Under the pieces are notes generated by a model. The model ran no database searches. It worked only from the letters and a program-made list of their open reading frames with translations, and was not told where the DNA came from. Positions 1 to 14,038 of a DNA stretch of 64,000 nt are shown in pieces. The position numbers were made by a program, and so were the translations under genes. The stretch lies in contig NC_077223.1 of assembly GCF_024763615.1 (NCBI RefSeq), forward strand, positions 56,792,627 through 56,856,626, in the 5' to 3' direction. The number at the start of each line of letters is the position of its first letter. The first letter of the stretch is position 1. Origin of the DNA: Phlebotomus papatasi (Eukaryota > Arthropoda > Insecta > Diptera > Psychodidae).

Positions 1-1285
1 GTGAATGAAAAAAGTTCTCACATGTTATCCACAGTATATATTAAAAAAAAATAAATGTATTTTCGGAAAGATAATTTTATTTGATTTTTTCGAAGATTTT
101 GTTTTTTTTAGTCCAATGACTTTTCACCGAATCGCACCTCTTCTTAATTCCCTTCATTAAGGACTTGACAAACTCGTCTCCACGGTCTCGGAAGGCTTTT
201 TTTTTAATCTACACGCTTTACATTGCTTTATATATAATACTAGTTACTGAGTTAAAATATATATTAATTCTGATGTTCTATGCTCAGAAAATAACTCAGA
301 TCATATTTCTACAATCTGTATTGAATATAAAATCCTTAAATAAAATGACGAGAAAAAAAGCGTAAATCCCTCCTTTTAAAATTCAATGCACTTCACTAAC
401 AGACCGTGTTGTGAGCAGGAGAGGAAATTGGATTAGGACCATGAGGGCGGAGATAGCATTATGGGATGTATATGTTTCAGATATCTTTTGAATTCACAAC
501 ACAATATTGCTGAGAAAATTATAGAGCTGTGTCAATGGTATTCTCAATTGAGGGAGTTTTGAAGATTTCATCCTCCATCCATTGCATATGAATAAGGGTT
601 GATTTTCTTCCATTGAGAGTCCATTCACAGGCAGGAAATTTTGTCTCTTTTAGTAAAATAAGCACTTCAGATGAATTTGCTGAGGATGTGCCTTCAGATC
701 AAAAGAGGAAATTGTCTTTGTTTCGCTAACCTTTTGCCGGAAAAGATATTTCCACCCATTTCTGCAGAAAAACATTCTTCAACCCTCTTCAAAAAACCTC
801 CTCAGTTTGAAAGCATAATAGAATTTCAGTAATTTTACTAATACCTCCCAATATTACTTTTATCTGACATAAATGAAGGTATTCCATATTGCTAATCATA
901 TCTTTTATGATAGTTCTGATATTGAGAGCGTAATTACAATACATAAACAAAAAAGAGATGACAGAGCGTGCCAGCTTTGCGGATTGCTCGAACTCATGAA
1001 GAATTAAGAGAAAATTTGAAAAGAACATCCTAATAAATAAACTAGAAATAAATTTTTAAATAAATTGATACTTCATGCGAGAAACAGTTTTTTTTCTTAG
1101 GTAGAGTAAAAGATTGCAATTGGACATAGCAATCTCTTGAAAATGCCATTATTTATATGATTTCTTCTATATAATTTATTAAAATGCTATTATTACTATC
1201 ATTTTTAATATTAGCCTTTATCACTCATCATCATAAAGACAAACTCGAATCAATTTGGGGTTCAATAAAGCTTCACTATAAGAAA
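1..1285. other. AT-rich non-coding stretch
   Basis: No supported gene or RNA. The short ORFs are AT-rich and show no recognisable domain. A remnant near 966-1000 (GCCAGCTTTGCGGATTGCTC) matches the ends of family Q, also seen at 6.56 kb and in intron 3 of the CLCA gene. Confidence 0.5.
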
Positions 1286-2410
1286 AGGACAGATAATCCT
1301 AACCGGCTTATGTAGGTGAGATTCATAATGTGAGTTAACTCGGAATGCATGCAAATTCGATTTAGAACTGAAGTTGGGGGACGCCATTCAATTACCTTGA
1401 ATCAAATTCGTGAAATTATACAAATTTTGTATTTAAACCAAAATATCAAAGATTTGGATGAACTGGCACAAAAGTGATATATGGGTGAAATGTAGACCAG
1501 AATGTTCTCTATAATTTTGCCGTAGAACTTGATCTCATCGATTAATCAGGAGCCGAGATAATCGACGTTGTTTGTTTCTGAACTCGTTTTTTCGACCAGA
1601 GCGCCCCAAGTGTTCATTTTATGAACTTCAACTATATGAAAGAATTTTTGTATTTTGTGAGACTTTCCATTTAAAACCTTATTTTAAGTGTCTTGGTGGA
1701 GTAGAGGCAGTCAAATTGGCATCTGAGTGATTTCAAAGCATTATTATGGGAAAAATCAATTTTTTCACACTTAAACGGCAAAATCGGACAGATCGCATTA
1801 TCTGATCGAAAAATGATGTATGGACGAAATGTAGAGACAAATGTCCTCTACAATTATGTCGAAGTAATCATCAAGATCGGTTCAGCGATAGTCGAGATAA
1901 TTGAGGTTATGTGATATTGAAATTGGTTTTTCGACTGTGGCGCCCCTGGTGTGGGACCAACACAGTTCAAATGTTCTAGAAAGTTGTAGCATTTGGTGAG
2001 ATCTTTCGTTTAAGCCCCACACCCATCAAAATCGGTCAAACAGAACCAGAGATATGATTTTTTGAATTTCGTGAACTTTGACGCCTCATATCTCCAGTTC
2101 TATTATAACCACAGCGCACTTACGCCTCATTTTGGAAACGCCCTAGACTGGACTATAACACTCTAAAATTTTATTAACTTGCACAATGCCGTTTTTGAGA
2201 AAACTGAGTTTGAATTTTGATGAATTTTGACGCTATCGCAGCGCCACCTGTGGTGACTTTTTGAACTTTCATCTGAAAGTGCTCATCGAGACGAAACCAA
2301 ACACCCAAAATTTAGCTCAAACTGTTAATTAGAACCGGAGATAGAGGCCGGTCAATATTCGAACTTTGACCCCTTTATACCTTGGGTCAGGGGTTACGGA
2401 TCGACTTAAA
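1286..2410 (+). repeat. Repeat M, copy 0, left half in forward orientation
   Basis: Begins GGACAGATAATCCTAACCGG and runs parallel to the left 1.1 kb of the fuller copies at 25141 and 39621, with scattered substitutions. The forward match stops near GGATCGACTTAA and is followed at once by the inverted right half of the same repeat. No coding capacity is recognised. M has a subterminal AGGTGAGATTCTTAA motif about 25 bp in from its left end. Confidence 0.75.
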
Positions 2411-2415
2411 TATTA

Positions 2416-3086
2416 GGCGAGATTCTTAACAATCTCACCTACTATAATCCTAACAAAATTTCATGTCCTCCGATCGAGCTCAAACTTGGCCAAAATGTGT
2501 TTCGCCACTTCCTGATCACGAATATATGGGGGGCTAAGTTACGTTCCCGGCCGGCCGGCCGGCCGCTATTTGGAGCTTAATAGCTCCTAAACTAAAAGAG
2601 ATATCGACTTGCGGTTTTCGGCGAAGGCTATATATCGGGTGAAAATTGCAACTTGGTGCATTGACCCCCCACCCCTCCTTCCGCCATTTTGAATACCGCC
2701 CTTTTTTTGTTTTCTCAATGTTTCCGCCCCCATGGCATCGACCGGTTTCAAATTTTAGTATGTTATGGCTGGGCCTTAGAGCTATCGATCGATACCAAAC
2801 TTAAGGAACCCCCGACCTCCCTGACCCGAGCTATAAAAGTTTAAAATGACTATAACTCCGGTTCTAATTGTCAGAATTTAAAAATTGAGGGCGATTTGAA
2901 AGGCTCTCGTGAAATGCCACTTCCCCTTCTAACATCGCAAGTTCATAAAACCACCGCTAGGGGCGCTGTTTTTAAAAGATTTTTTTTCAATTAACTTATT
3001 TGTTAAATAACTCAAAAATTCCATTGTGTATCGGGCTGAAATTTTAGTATGTTATAGCCGAGGATTATATCTATCAAATAAAAAAG
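2416..3086 (-). repeat. Repeat M, copy 0, right half inverted
   Basis: This is the reverse complement of the right part of M (compare about 26270-26966). It begins with the terminal hairpin (GCGAGATTCTTAACAATCTC) and includes the GGCC tetranucleotide run near 2549-2571. Together with 1286-2410 it accounts for one whole M unit whose right half has been flipped. Confidence 0.75.
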
Positions 3087-3088
3087 GG

Positions 3089-3474
3089 ACAGATAATCCT
3101 AACCGGCTTATGTAGGTGAGATTCTTAATGTAAACTAACTCGGAATGCATGCAAATTCGATTTAGAGCTGAAGTTGGGGGACGCCATTCAATTATATTGA
3201 ATCAAATGCGTGAAATTATACAATATCTCTTTTAGTTATCCATACAATACATATCTCTTTTAGATATCTGTCGATATCTCTTTTAGTTTAAGAGCTATTA
3301 AGCTCCAAAGACTGGACGGACGGACGGACGGACGGACGGGAACGTAACTTAGCCACCCATATATTCGTGATCAGGAAGTGATGAAACACATTTTGGCCAA
3401 ATTTGAGCTCGATCGGACGACATGAAATTTTGTTAGGATTATAGTAGGTGAGATTATTAAGAATTTCACCTAAT
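3089..3474 (+). mobile_element. Internally deleted, MITE-like derivative of repeat M
   Basis: About 135 bp of the M left end (starting GGGACAGATAATCC) joins a threefold repeated ATATCTCTTTTAG segment and then about 190 bp of the M right end with its terminal hairpin. The tetranucleotide run here is GGAC rather than GGCC (3312-3340). Both ends are kept and the middle is lost, the usual form of a non-autonomous deletion derivative. Confidence 0.65.
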
Positions 3475-3653
3475 AAAGTGACTCGATACGAATAATAATA
3501 ATTTAAGATACTTACTAACATTAAAAACGGACAACACAAAAAAAATTGTACATATTTTTTCAGTCTTCTTAAGTTTATAAGTCCTTTTGCTAACTAAACA
3601 ACTACTATAATAAATTTTCCTATAAGAACTGTCAGCATTATCATACAAATTTA

Positions 3654-4604
3654 GGGGGAACTGGGGCAGTAGTAAACTGAGGTAGTTGTAAACACTGATT
3701 TTTTTCATTAATTTTAAGACTCAAGAGGATAAAACCCATAAGCATTCATAGATACCATGGGGATGTATGTCCACAGATGAATTGGTCAATAAAATCCTAA
3801 TACTTTAAAAATAAAAATCATTTTTCCCCAAAATGTTGATATTTCGATTATTTTGGTCATTTGGATTTCCACCTGGAAATTGAAAACTGTGTAAAATAAT
3901 CGAAATGTAGCAATACCAGTTCTTTCCTACATCTTTTAGGATTATATTTATGCATTTACTAGACAAATTGAGATTCTCATTATTTCAAAAGAATTAATAA
4001 TTGGTCAGAAAACAGCATTTGGGGTAGATGTAAACAGGCAATTTCAATTTCACAAAATGAGTAGGTAAAAGAGCGGGAAATTGACCTTCTTGCGAAATAT
4101 CTATAATTCATAGATTACGAAAAAAATTGGTGGCGCTGTGTTCAATAAAAAGTCACATGATGCCAAAATATGGGGAAAATCCATTGAAAAATGTCTTTGA
4201 TATGCATGCTTTTAGTTTTTTTGCTATTTTAATTATTCTTTGTAAAAAGTGTCGTGATTTTTTGAAAGATATACAGTTTTTATATATCTCTTAAGTAATT
4301 AAAATAATCGAAAGTGGTGCAAAGTTAATTTGAAGGGTGGAAAAAAGGGTGTTTACATCCTCCCCAGAAAGTGTTTACTTCTACCCCAGGTATTTTGTGA
4401 AAAGAGAAAAATGCACAGTGACACAAATTTTATTTTTAGGGAAAACTCAATTGTTTTCAAGCATCCGCATTACCCTCGACGAATTGCCTATACCCAAGGG
4501 TAAAACATGAGCTAAGAAATATTTTCCAAAAAATCACGGTGTCCTTGGAAAATCACCTCAAATTCGCATCTATCGAAAATGGTTACATGTGCCCCAGTCT
4601 CCCC
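3654..4604. mobile_element. Family Z element, copy 1 (TA-flanked TIR element)
   Basis: Left end GGGGGAACTGGGGCA and right end TGCCCCAGTCTCCCC form imperfect terminal inverted repeats, and both flanks are TA (3652-3653, 4605-4606). The 951-bp interior has no recognisable transposase. Shorter family members lie at 37965-38543 and 54710-54906. A TA target duplication points to the Tc1/mariner/pogo group. Confidence 0.65.
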
Positions 4605-4606
4605 TA

Positions 4607-6555
4607 TAGAGGCTTGATTTTCTTTTTATTGAATGTTATGACTTATATTAATTTATTTCAAAGCGATTTGTTGAAGCTCCTAGACTTAGTTTATGAAAGT
4701 TCTGGTAGTCTGACAATGATAGAAATCCCTGTGAGGTTAAAAACTATATAGAACTCTCCCAACTGCGTAATGTAAATCATATTAAACTATCTCACAAAAA
4801 AGCCGTACACAAAACGGAGGTGTTTCTTCAACGTTCTGTGAAATATGCTCTCAAACTCTCAACTTGTATGACAATAGGTATAAAAAGCTGGTGAGTTCTC
4901 TATAGAAGGAGGTGCTTATTAACTACATTAAAGAATGATTTACAAGAAGTAAGCTATGGAGTGAATAAATATTATCCAATGCTTCTCATATATGTATAAT
5001 CTAATAGATTTCGGGTATACCTTGGAGAAAAAATTCTCGATACAATTTATCAATTAAAATCTGTTATGTAGAGGTGTGTTTCAAAAAGGCGTGAATAAGT
5101 GGAAGAAAAACTGAAAACTCACGTTATTTGAAGCAATTCCAGGGTGATTTCTCATCCCATTTAATCGACAAATTGTCTCTGTACGAAAGAAAATAATTTG
5201 ATTTAAAACCTAATCCGAAGAGCGATTAATCTTGATGTGAGACATGACAGTTTTTCAACCACTGTCCTCTTTAACATGTTTCACATTTAAAACTTCCAGA
5301 AGCACGTCCCGTGGAAATACTTGAAAATCGAAACATGGGGAGATTAGTTTCATTTTTAACCCGGGATTTCACTTAATTCATCGAAGCACATAAATTAATT
5401 GGTATCGTGCGTCCCTAATTCGATTTTGAATTTCTTATTTGGCACTGCTAGTGAGATCTCGTGAAAAGTTCAAATTTTTGTAACAAAATCCAAATGAAAG
5501 ATTGAAAATAAAAAAAAACACACATTTTTTCCATCTTTCACTTTTTCTGTCTCAATGATCTTACGACGAAATAGAGTGATTGGACGCACTCGAAATTTTA
5601 AATGATTAACCTATTTTCTTTTCTATTGTTGCCGGCATCATAGAGAGATCTTGTTACAAATCTCTATTTGAGAGCTTTGAAAAAAATATGTTTTTGGAGA
5701 AAGATTTTTTGTATAGTTGCAAATAACATAATGTCATCTGTATGTAATAATATATTAATATAAAAATGCTTCTAAATGGTACTGCTATAAGGTATTATAA
5801 TAATTACTTAATTTTTTATCACAGTTCCACTACTTCGTAGTTTTTGTGAGGTTATAGAAAAAAAGAAGATAGTTAATGAAGGAGAATGTCCAATTGTTAG
5901 TGGACTACAATGACATGACATTTCATTGGAATGTAATTAATACTGATGGTAACAGAAGATGCGAATTAACCAATCAGTCATGCCTCTAATGTTTCTCTTC
6001 TCAGATGATCAATAATGAGAAAATGAATGGGGTAAGTACCCCTTTTTCTATGTGTATGGTGCATGTGTCAAAGCATGGGTTTTAAATAATTCATTCGATG
6101 ATACTTGGTTTATTCGCAACCCTATTTGTAAGAAGCCCCTATGTTACTCCGCAGAATATAAATCTGCTGCACCCTGGAAAAGATTCAAGTATACACGAGT
6201 GAGTTGAGCCAAAGGGGAGATAGGTATAAAGAGATATAATTTTGATGAGAAATTATTGTAAACAAAAGGCAGGCTGATAGAAAGAGGAAGGATAAAATAA
6301 GGGGAGATCCAGGACAAACAGCAAAAATAATTGGATGTCCTTTCACGCTCTTTCACATGAACCAGTGATGTTTTGGATAAAACCAGGCACATTCAGGTTT
6401 ATAGAAAATCTTAAACCCTTTGACATATATAGAAATATGATTGAAAATTTTTCTACATGAACCATTTTTGCAATCATAATAATTAAAATAAATATTAAAT
6501 CACAGTAATTACTTAAGTCAGTTGTATTGGCTGGATCTTTGAAACCTTTATATTT
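4607..6555. other. AT-rich intergenic stretch
   Basis: No gene, RNA or element boundary could be supported. Short ORFs here lack domain-like sequence. Confidence 0.4.
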
Positions 6556-6559
6556 AAAA

Positions 6560-6960
6560 GGGGTGGCAAAGCGTTCCAGGCTTTGCGAAATGCTCGAACT
6601 CGTGACTTAGATGCTATACCTCAAAAGTACTTTCGCATTATTTACCGTTTACCGGTACTCAACTGATTTGAATCAATTCATAAATTCAATTCAATTCAAT
6701 TCACTCAATAGATTCCACAAAATAGTTTAGAGTAATAAAAATTAATTCGAACAAAAATTACATATCGGTAAATAACCTGTTCATTACCGGTTCACGACCG
6801 ATTTGAACTGACTTATAAATCACTCAAAATATTTCCCAAAATATACCTCAGGAGTAATTTAAATGAATTTCGTATAAAACTATTTTTTATCGGTTATGAA
6901 CCGGTTCATTACCGATTCAAAACTGATTGGAACCGGTTCAGTTTTGTAGGAATTTCCAAG
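6560..6960. repeat. Family Q repeat with internal tandem units
   Basis: Begins GGCAAAGCGTTCCAGGCTTT, related to 48397-48455 (inverted, in CLCA intron 3) and 966-1000. The interior holds about 2.5 diverged tandem units of roughly 115 bp built around ACCGGTTCATTACCG-like motifs, plus a short AATTC run near 6684-6706. Confidence 0.5.
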
Positions 6961-7430
6961 ACCTCTCCAACGAGCCCAAACATGACCCCATTCGCTTGAT
7001 AAATGCGCTCTCTAGTGTCTTTTTAATCTTTGACCTTGAAAAATCGTTATTAGGAATGATTCAACGGTATTTTTTTCTAAGGACGAAATGTCCGTCTAGG
7101 TAATCTCTAAAACATATCCAAAAATGAAAAAAAATCTCACGACGCGTGGGGAAAAAATGAGGGGCATGTTAACGATCCTTGGTTCGACTTATGAGGGGGG
7201 TCCCCCGAAGGTCCCAAGTCGCTATCTCTAACCGTTTGGCCCCTAGAGCTGGCGACAGCCGGACGGAGAGATGGACAGACGGACAGCGTAACTCCAAAAA
7301 ACTCGAAACTTCAGATTTCCAAAATTCTACCAAACTATGATTCATTGGGGGGTAAGGAGTCGAAATATATATATAACTCAAAATTGAGGGATTATATATA
7401 CTGCTCTCTCCGTGGAGTTCGAGCAGTAAG
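6961..7430. repeat. Probable old repeat resembling M in style
   Basis: Shares with M a GGAC/GACGG run followed by GCGTAACTC (near 7255-7295) but does not align over its length. A related style of sequence lies at 47235-47650 in CLCA intron 3. Boundaries are uncertain. Confidence 0.3.
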
Positions 7431-7494
7431 ATCTAATACATTTAATACGTTATATATTTTATTCGATTTTAAACGTCATGGTCATGAAAATATA

Positions 7495-8358
7495 GGGTAA
7501 ATTAAGCTAATTCAAAACCTGCTCCAAATGGAAATTTTTCGTTACTCCAAATGGAAATGTCATTGTTTTCATGATAAATACATTACTAAATTATTATATT
7601 TATTAATTTTCTATACCATAGTTTCATCATTTAATTAATTTTGCTCCAAATAAAGCGAAAATCTGTTCATATTCTCAAATTTTAATTTGTTAATTTCTCA
7701 GAAAAATTAAAAGTGTACCTTTTCACCATCGAATTTTTCATCGATCGACCATGTATTCCAATGAAAAACACAATGAGGTGATTGTTGTTTATTCGTTTTG
7801 TTTAACATTTATGTCATATTCCTGGCTAATTTTTGTTAAATTAAGTGGTAATCTTTATTGTTAACGGTACGTGAAGTTTTCTAATGAAATAATTACCTAT
7901 TTCGTGAACAAAAACAGGTTTTTCTGAAGTGTCTGCAAATGCTTCAATAGGAAACCCCGGATACACAATTTTTTTGGAGAGATTTTCCTTTTGTTTTTGA
8001 TGAGAAAGGAGAAAATACCAGGAATAAGAACAAATCCTGCACTCAAGAGTAACTCAACAAGGTTTTGGAAGCCTTTCGTCGCGGTTTTACTTACACTGTT
8101 TGTCTCCAATTAGAAACTTTCCCTTGTCTCCATTTGGATTAATATGTTTCCAATTGCAGCATTTTGCGCTTGTGTATTTTTCTTGTATTTAAGAAGTTTT
8201 CAAATTATATCTAAAGAATTTTCACTAAACAGTAACATTCTAGAAGAGTCAAGGAGCAAATTTATGTAATTCTCTTCAGAAAAATATAAACTTAATGTGT
8301 TGAATCTTCTGTCAAAGTTAAAGAGTCTGGAAATGGTTTTGAATTAGGACATTTACCC
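7495..8358. mobile_element. Family W element, copy 1
   Basis: 864 bp with terminal inverted repeats (GGGTAAATTAAGCTAATTC at the left, GAATTAGGACATTTACCC at the right) and TA on both sides (7493-7494, 8359-8360). A clearly homologous inverted copy lies at 20977-21708 and a right-truncated copy at 53667-54447. No intact transposase is visible; the interior is AT-rich. Confidence 0.75.
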
Positions 8359-8932
8359 TATATATTTTATTTCATAAAATGAATTTTTGAAAACTGGATT
8401 GTCTTATATAATTATGAATGCTTAAGTTAGAATTTCTATTCAAAATTTATTTTCACTCTTTACAAGCATAATATTAATAGAGTTATGTGTTGCATAACAC
8501 AACTTACATATAGCTAGGATATTATAAATAACGCTCTAGCACAAAACAAGGACAGAATATACTGAAAAAGTAACCACACAAGCGCTCTAAGTATCAAGCT
8601 AAGGGTTAGGTTACGTGTGTTTGAAGAGGGGATGAAAATTGGCAATAATAGTTACATTTAAAATTCTATTATTTTTTTGCCCATGCACCCCTAGCATTAA
8701 CTTTATATATAGTGACATTTTCTGTGTGTATAAAATGGGTATGAAATATTTCTGGAAGAATGAGATTCATGACTACGTGAATGGATATTAGGAATTTCAT
8801 GTTTAAAGTTCTCTTAATTTCATCCCTTGCGATTTAAAGATGAATGTATGGGGTGAAAAATATCACACTCAACCTTTAACACCCTTTTTTCACACTTCCA
8901 CCGGCACAGGTGTAAAAATTAGATGGTAACTA

Positions 8933-10399
8933 GGGGGAGGCTTTGAACTTTCGCATACTAAAATGATGTTCAAGTTCAGTGATTTTTTCTGACTACCATG
9001 CAAACCGTATGGATTCTCCAACTATGCCAAAAAAATGTCTTACTTATAAGGTTTATAATCCCACCAAACAAAATTCCAGGAAATCCTTAGATTTTCCTCC
9101 AGAGGAAAATGAAAATTTAATGGCGATTTATCCGATAGATGAATCAAGTTTCTATTATCGCACACGATTCACGCCATCATTGAACACCCCATTTTCACCG
9201 TAAATTTTGCACCGGACACTAAAAGTTGCACATCATTGTTTAAAGGGAACTCTAATCTACTTGATTAACCCATTTTTATAAGGAATAAAACATTTTAATA
9301 TCACTTTTTTGGAACTTTTCTGAGAGATGTTTTATTGACATTAAAAACCATTTTTTTGCTTGATTCTACGAGAATTTCACTCCGGAAACGGTTAAATCTG
9401 ATGAATACTTTCTTGAAAAGTCCAAATATCACCAAATTTACACGAATCAATAAGTTTTTAAAGCTAAAAATTGACTAAAACTCTGCAAGCGAGAAGACTA
9501 CACAAGATTCCACCATTCCTCCACGGAGCCGGATATGCACAAAAACGTTTGAATGTGCATCATTGAAGATTTCTCTGTTCCTGCAGCTGCAGGAATCGGG
9601 ATTTAGCACAGATATTGAGCTTCAACAGGTGAACAAGCTAAAATTTTCACAAAACATCTTCTTACGGACGCAATTTCTTTTCTTTGTCATGAAAAACAAC
9701 ACAATAGTGAGGTTATGTCAAAGATTGTCAAAAACCAGTTGTAAACTGTATGAGCTTATTACAGATGTGATTCTTTCATTGCACATTCAGTTTGTGCAAG
9801 CTTGAAAAATATTTTTATATCAAAGAAATGCAAAATTGCTTAATAATTACTCAACTGCAACCTATTTGAGTCAAATTACTTCTTGTTTATCAATTTTACG
9901 ATTTTTAAGTTTTCCTTTTTAGTGATGGATCAAATCGGTAGATTACAATAGATGTGAATATGAGGGATCGTATCTAAAATGAAGTTTCCTGGAAAATATC
10001 TGAAAGAAGCAGTCTTCTATTTGCGATCGATGAATCTGAGTCAAGTTTGTGAATTTTGTTCCACCCACAAAAAGTGTCTGTTCAGCCTAAAAGATTTTTA
10101 CTTAAATCTGATTCCTAATAACCCTTCTACCCTCTGTGATAGTAGTTTTTCAGAAAAGTGATATTAATTCTGCACAATCGTATGAAATATTGCACAGCAA
10201 AATTACAGTTTTTGACCTGTTTTTATTTTTTGCTTCCTGAAACTAGGAAAAAAGGATTAGACTCTCAATTTTTTCAGGAAAGATGGGATTTAAGGTTAGC
10301 TATTACAATATAAAGCCATATGTCAGATTCATAAAGGAATATGGGAGAAATATGAAGTGTCCGAAGGTAGCGTATATGCGAACGATCAAAGCCTCCCCC
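8933..10399 (+). mobile_element. Family A element, copy 1
   Basis: 1467 bp with ends GGGGGAGGCTTTGAAC and GATCAAAGCCTCCCCC, flanked by TA (8931-8932, 10400-10401). A nearly identical copy in reverse orientation occupies 19138-20602. Two short ORFs (74 and 60 codons, at 8979-9203 and 9979-10161) are open in both copies with about three and two residue changes. They match no family I know, and their conservation may only reflect recent copying. Confidence 0.85.
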
Positions 10400-10401
10400 T
10401 A

Positions 10402-12981
10402 GTGTTCGTCCTTCCGCTAGTGATTCATTCTGGGTAAATTCAACAGGAGCCTGAACCAACAACCATTAAAAATTGCATATATTTCAATTCGTGCCTTATC
10501 TCTAACATTGAATGCTCAGGTTGCGCCTTCGTTTGCTCCCCCCTAAAATTTAATTTAGGCTCAACTCAGCCAAAACACATTATCCTATGCCCATTCGTTG
10601 AGCAACTCTGAAATTTATTATCCATTCATGTTAATTGAAATATTATAACTTGGACACACAATGAACCCTTTCCATGTTTTTCAGACTGAAATACCCCAAA
10701 CAAAGCTCAAACACTCCAAATATTTTTTTTTCAGTATTCTAAAATCAAAAAACCACATCACAGGAATGTCACCCTCCGTAAAATATCGCATTAAAATCAC
10801 ATTTGATATGAGCAAAACATATTCCAGTATTGTAAATGTTTGAATTTATATGGCATACTTCCTCAAATCTCAACCACAATACTTCATCATTCAACAATAT
10901 AGGGCCCCAGTTAGAGCATTATGTAGATGAAATATTTTTATAACAATAATACTACTTTGGCAAAAAAAACAAGTGAATCTGTAGTAGTTTCCAATGCAAA
11001 CTGTACAATAATGCTTTAAAAACAGGTATATAATGATACTTGTAATACAACAAAGTCCAAGTACATGTATGCAAAAAACCTTATAAAATGGATTTTTTGT
11101 GGTTTATTTAATTAATTTAAATGAAGAATAAACGATATACTTCACAATAAAAACATGAAAAGAATATAAGTGGAAGCTGCGGTTATTAGAGATGTTTTGA
11201 TAGACTTCATTTTTTTTTATATATATTGTTTTTCAAGTGGTCAAAGAAAATTTGGAGACTATCCTAGTATTGGCATGAAAAGCGTTATAATTCATGTTAG
11301 TTATAACCAAATTTCAAATGTTAGAACAAATTTTGTTGAAGATGAATAACACCCACAAATGTATATGTTCTACTTATTGAAGAATGGTTTTGGTAATTCT
11401 CAATTCAGTGGTATGAAATATAAAAAGTGTCACAGAGAAATACCGAAATCTTTATCACACTGTCAATATTGCCGGTGGGAGGCGAAAAAAGGCTATTGTT
11501 CAAGCACAAGAGCATGAAGACGAGCAAAAGGTGCGCGGCCCATTTGGTCGTTCTGTATCAGTTCCGGGAACAATAGAGGAAGTTTGTGTTGAAAGAGTGA
11601 TTTTCACAATTGTGTATCCATGGAGTTATAGATTTTGAATGAGGGAGATATGGTTCCATGACATTTCCGCTCCGCAGAACTCTGCTAGCAATTTCTGCAC
11701 AACACACATGACAACTCTCTGCAACACGAGAGATATCTAATTATTTGCGACATGATGCCAAAACTGTCTTTACATTATGATTTATTATTATTATTCTTTA
11801 CATCTTTTTTATGCATATTCACATTAAAATTATATGATAGTTGTTTCGATCATTCATATAGGGGGAGAAAAAAATTCTTTGAGGAAGGCAAAAAATAAAA
11901 GTTCATCATGAATGTTACCATTGACAAAATATTGACTGTGGTGGAATAGATGAAAAAAGTCACCCGATGAAGATGATGAAATAATGAGATGAGGCGAAAA
12001 ACTCATGCAGACTGCAGACTCTTGTCTAATTAAAAAGAGAAATGTGTTTCTGAGAAGTCACTCTAAAAGCGTATACGAAGTTGCGAGGGTAAAATAAGAA
12101 GAATCTTGATGAGATTTATGCGCTTCAGTAAAAATTGTGCGTGTAAAACCATCTGGATCTTATTTTTACTCTTAAAAATGATAAAGTAACAGAAAACAGT
12201 GTCTCCCATTGAGAATGCTGGAACAACTATGATCTTTGTGCTTTTCAATCTTTGCTTTTTTCCATTTTCTCCAAAGATGGTGAAAAGAGAAAATGTTCTT
12301 ATTACACACAGAGACTTTTGTAGCGTTATGCGCGCATTCATCTTTCATCTCCCAGTTTTCTAAGATGAGTCTGTGGAGACAAAATTCTGCCTTCCTACTG
12401 GTAAAACACAACCATACGGATTTATTTGTTTCAACGAACGCAAGTGTATAAACTGTTAATAAATTAGTAAATATTTACATGAATCTCATCTTATTTTTCT
12501 GTGGGAATTTTTATGTTGAGCACTATAAGAAAATTACGGAGAAATTATGAGATCGTTTTTTTTCTAAACAAATTTATATGTCTTATTAATTGATTTTTCT
12601 ATACTATACAATCACATAACTCAGCAAGTTTTTTATAAAGACATGCACTTATTGTTCTCATTCTTTTTCTTCCATCTATAGTGTTGTCTTGAAAAGTGCA
12701 ATTGAAATAGTGTAATTGTTTACTTTAAAATATTATATAACTATTTTAACATGTATGAGTAAACAAAGATTTAGTTATTAAGAATACCTTACGAAAAATA
12801 TACTGAGATTGCTTTAAAAATGTAAAGCAATTTAAGAATTGAGCTTTCAAAAATGAATATTGGGTTCTGAAGGCTCTTGCCTCTTTGTGAGAAATAAGAA
12901 ATATTTAATTCGCCTTAGTTCCCAACACAAATACCAGTATTTGTTTGATTTTAAAAGATTTGCAGTTCCTTTGCCGAGACT
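10402..12981. other. AT-rich intergenic stretch
   Basis: No supported gene, RNA or element. ORFs on both strands overlap each other and are AT-biased. Confidence 0.4.
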
Positions 12982-12983
12982 TA

Positions 12984-14036
12984 GGGGAAAGGCTCATAAT
13001 TTTGTCCAGTTTCTTATTTTGGACACTTTGAGGATAAAATTGGACAGCAAAAATAAATTGATTAAAATGATGGATTTTTATTCCAATATTTGATGAATAA
13101 TGAATTCTATCTAAATATTTGTTCTTTTTGGAAGATTTTAACACTAAATACGTTAAATTTTGAATATGATTTGAGTTAAAATTGCTTTGTTGAAAATTCA
13201 GTGTGAGCAATTGCTTAGGAGAAATATGACAGAATTTCGTGTTTACTTCAGTCTTATTTAACTGTGGTGAAGTTTCTTCGCTTTTTTTGAGTGATATTAT
13301 TGAATATTCATTGAATATTGTGTTGATTCACGTTAGTGGTGATTTGTACATTTGTCCTGAAGTGAGATATGCCTTGTGAATTACGTTTTTCATATGAAAA
13401 ATGGGAAATCTTTTAAGAGGTTCATCAGTGAGGTGACTGGTGATTTTGGGCAGGTGTTTTTCTCAGGAAATTTTGTGAAGTTTTAGCTTTTATGATGACT
13501 AGGTTGGACAAATTCCTGGAAAAACAAAGGAGTATCATCTCTACGAAAGAGATGTAGCGAGAAAAGCCTTGAAAGGCTTCCGGAAAGGTCAAGGCAAGGT
13601 CCTAATACGCACGTACTTGGAGTACCGAAGTCAACTCATTTTAATGAATGATATGGAAAGTTTCCGGGCTTCTTGTGACATTCTACGTTTCCCTTACATG
13701 AACAGGAAGAGGACTTGGTAAGATTGGTTCATGAAATGAAGAACAATGGACATCCTGTTGAGGCGGATTAGCTGTCCATATTTGCAACCAAGTTGTCCAA
13801 ATTAATAACGAAGTTGTCCAAAATTCGAGTCAAATTCACATCTACATATCAATTGATTTTTAAACGTATTAAGACTAATTTTAGTGAAAACAAAGACCAT
13901 AAACCCTTGCCAAGTTTCTAAACAACCCTTCTGAAAAGAGTAACAAAAAAAGTCAGTTAGTATTGAAAATATCGCACTTCAAACTTCGAACATCGATGCT
14001 TATAAGCAGACTGTCCAAAATTATGAGCCTTTACCC
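12984..14036 (+). mobile_element. Family O element with decayed transposase start
   Basis: 1053 bp with ends GGGGAAAGGCTCATAATTTT and AAAATTATGAGCCTTTACCC, flanked by TA (12982-12983, 14037-14038). Near 13535-13600 the plus strand reads YHLYERDVARKALKGFRKG, which resembles the psq-type helix-turn-helix start in the element at 28.6 kb (FYENDDVEKALEEFRKGK). The reading frame then breaks. The right third is related to that of element N1 (26968-27112). Confidence 0.65.
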
Positions 14037-14038
14037 TA

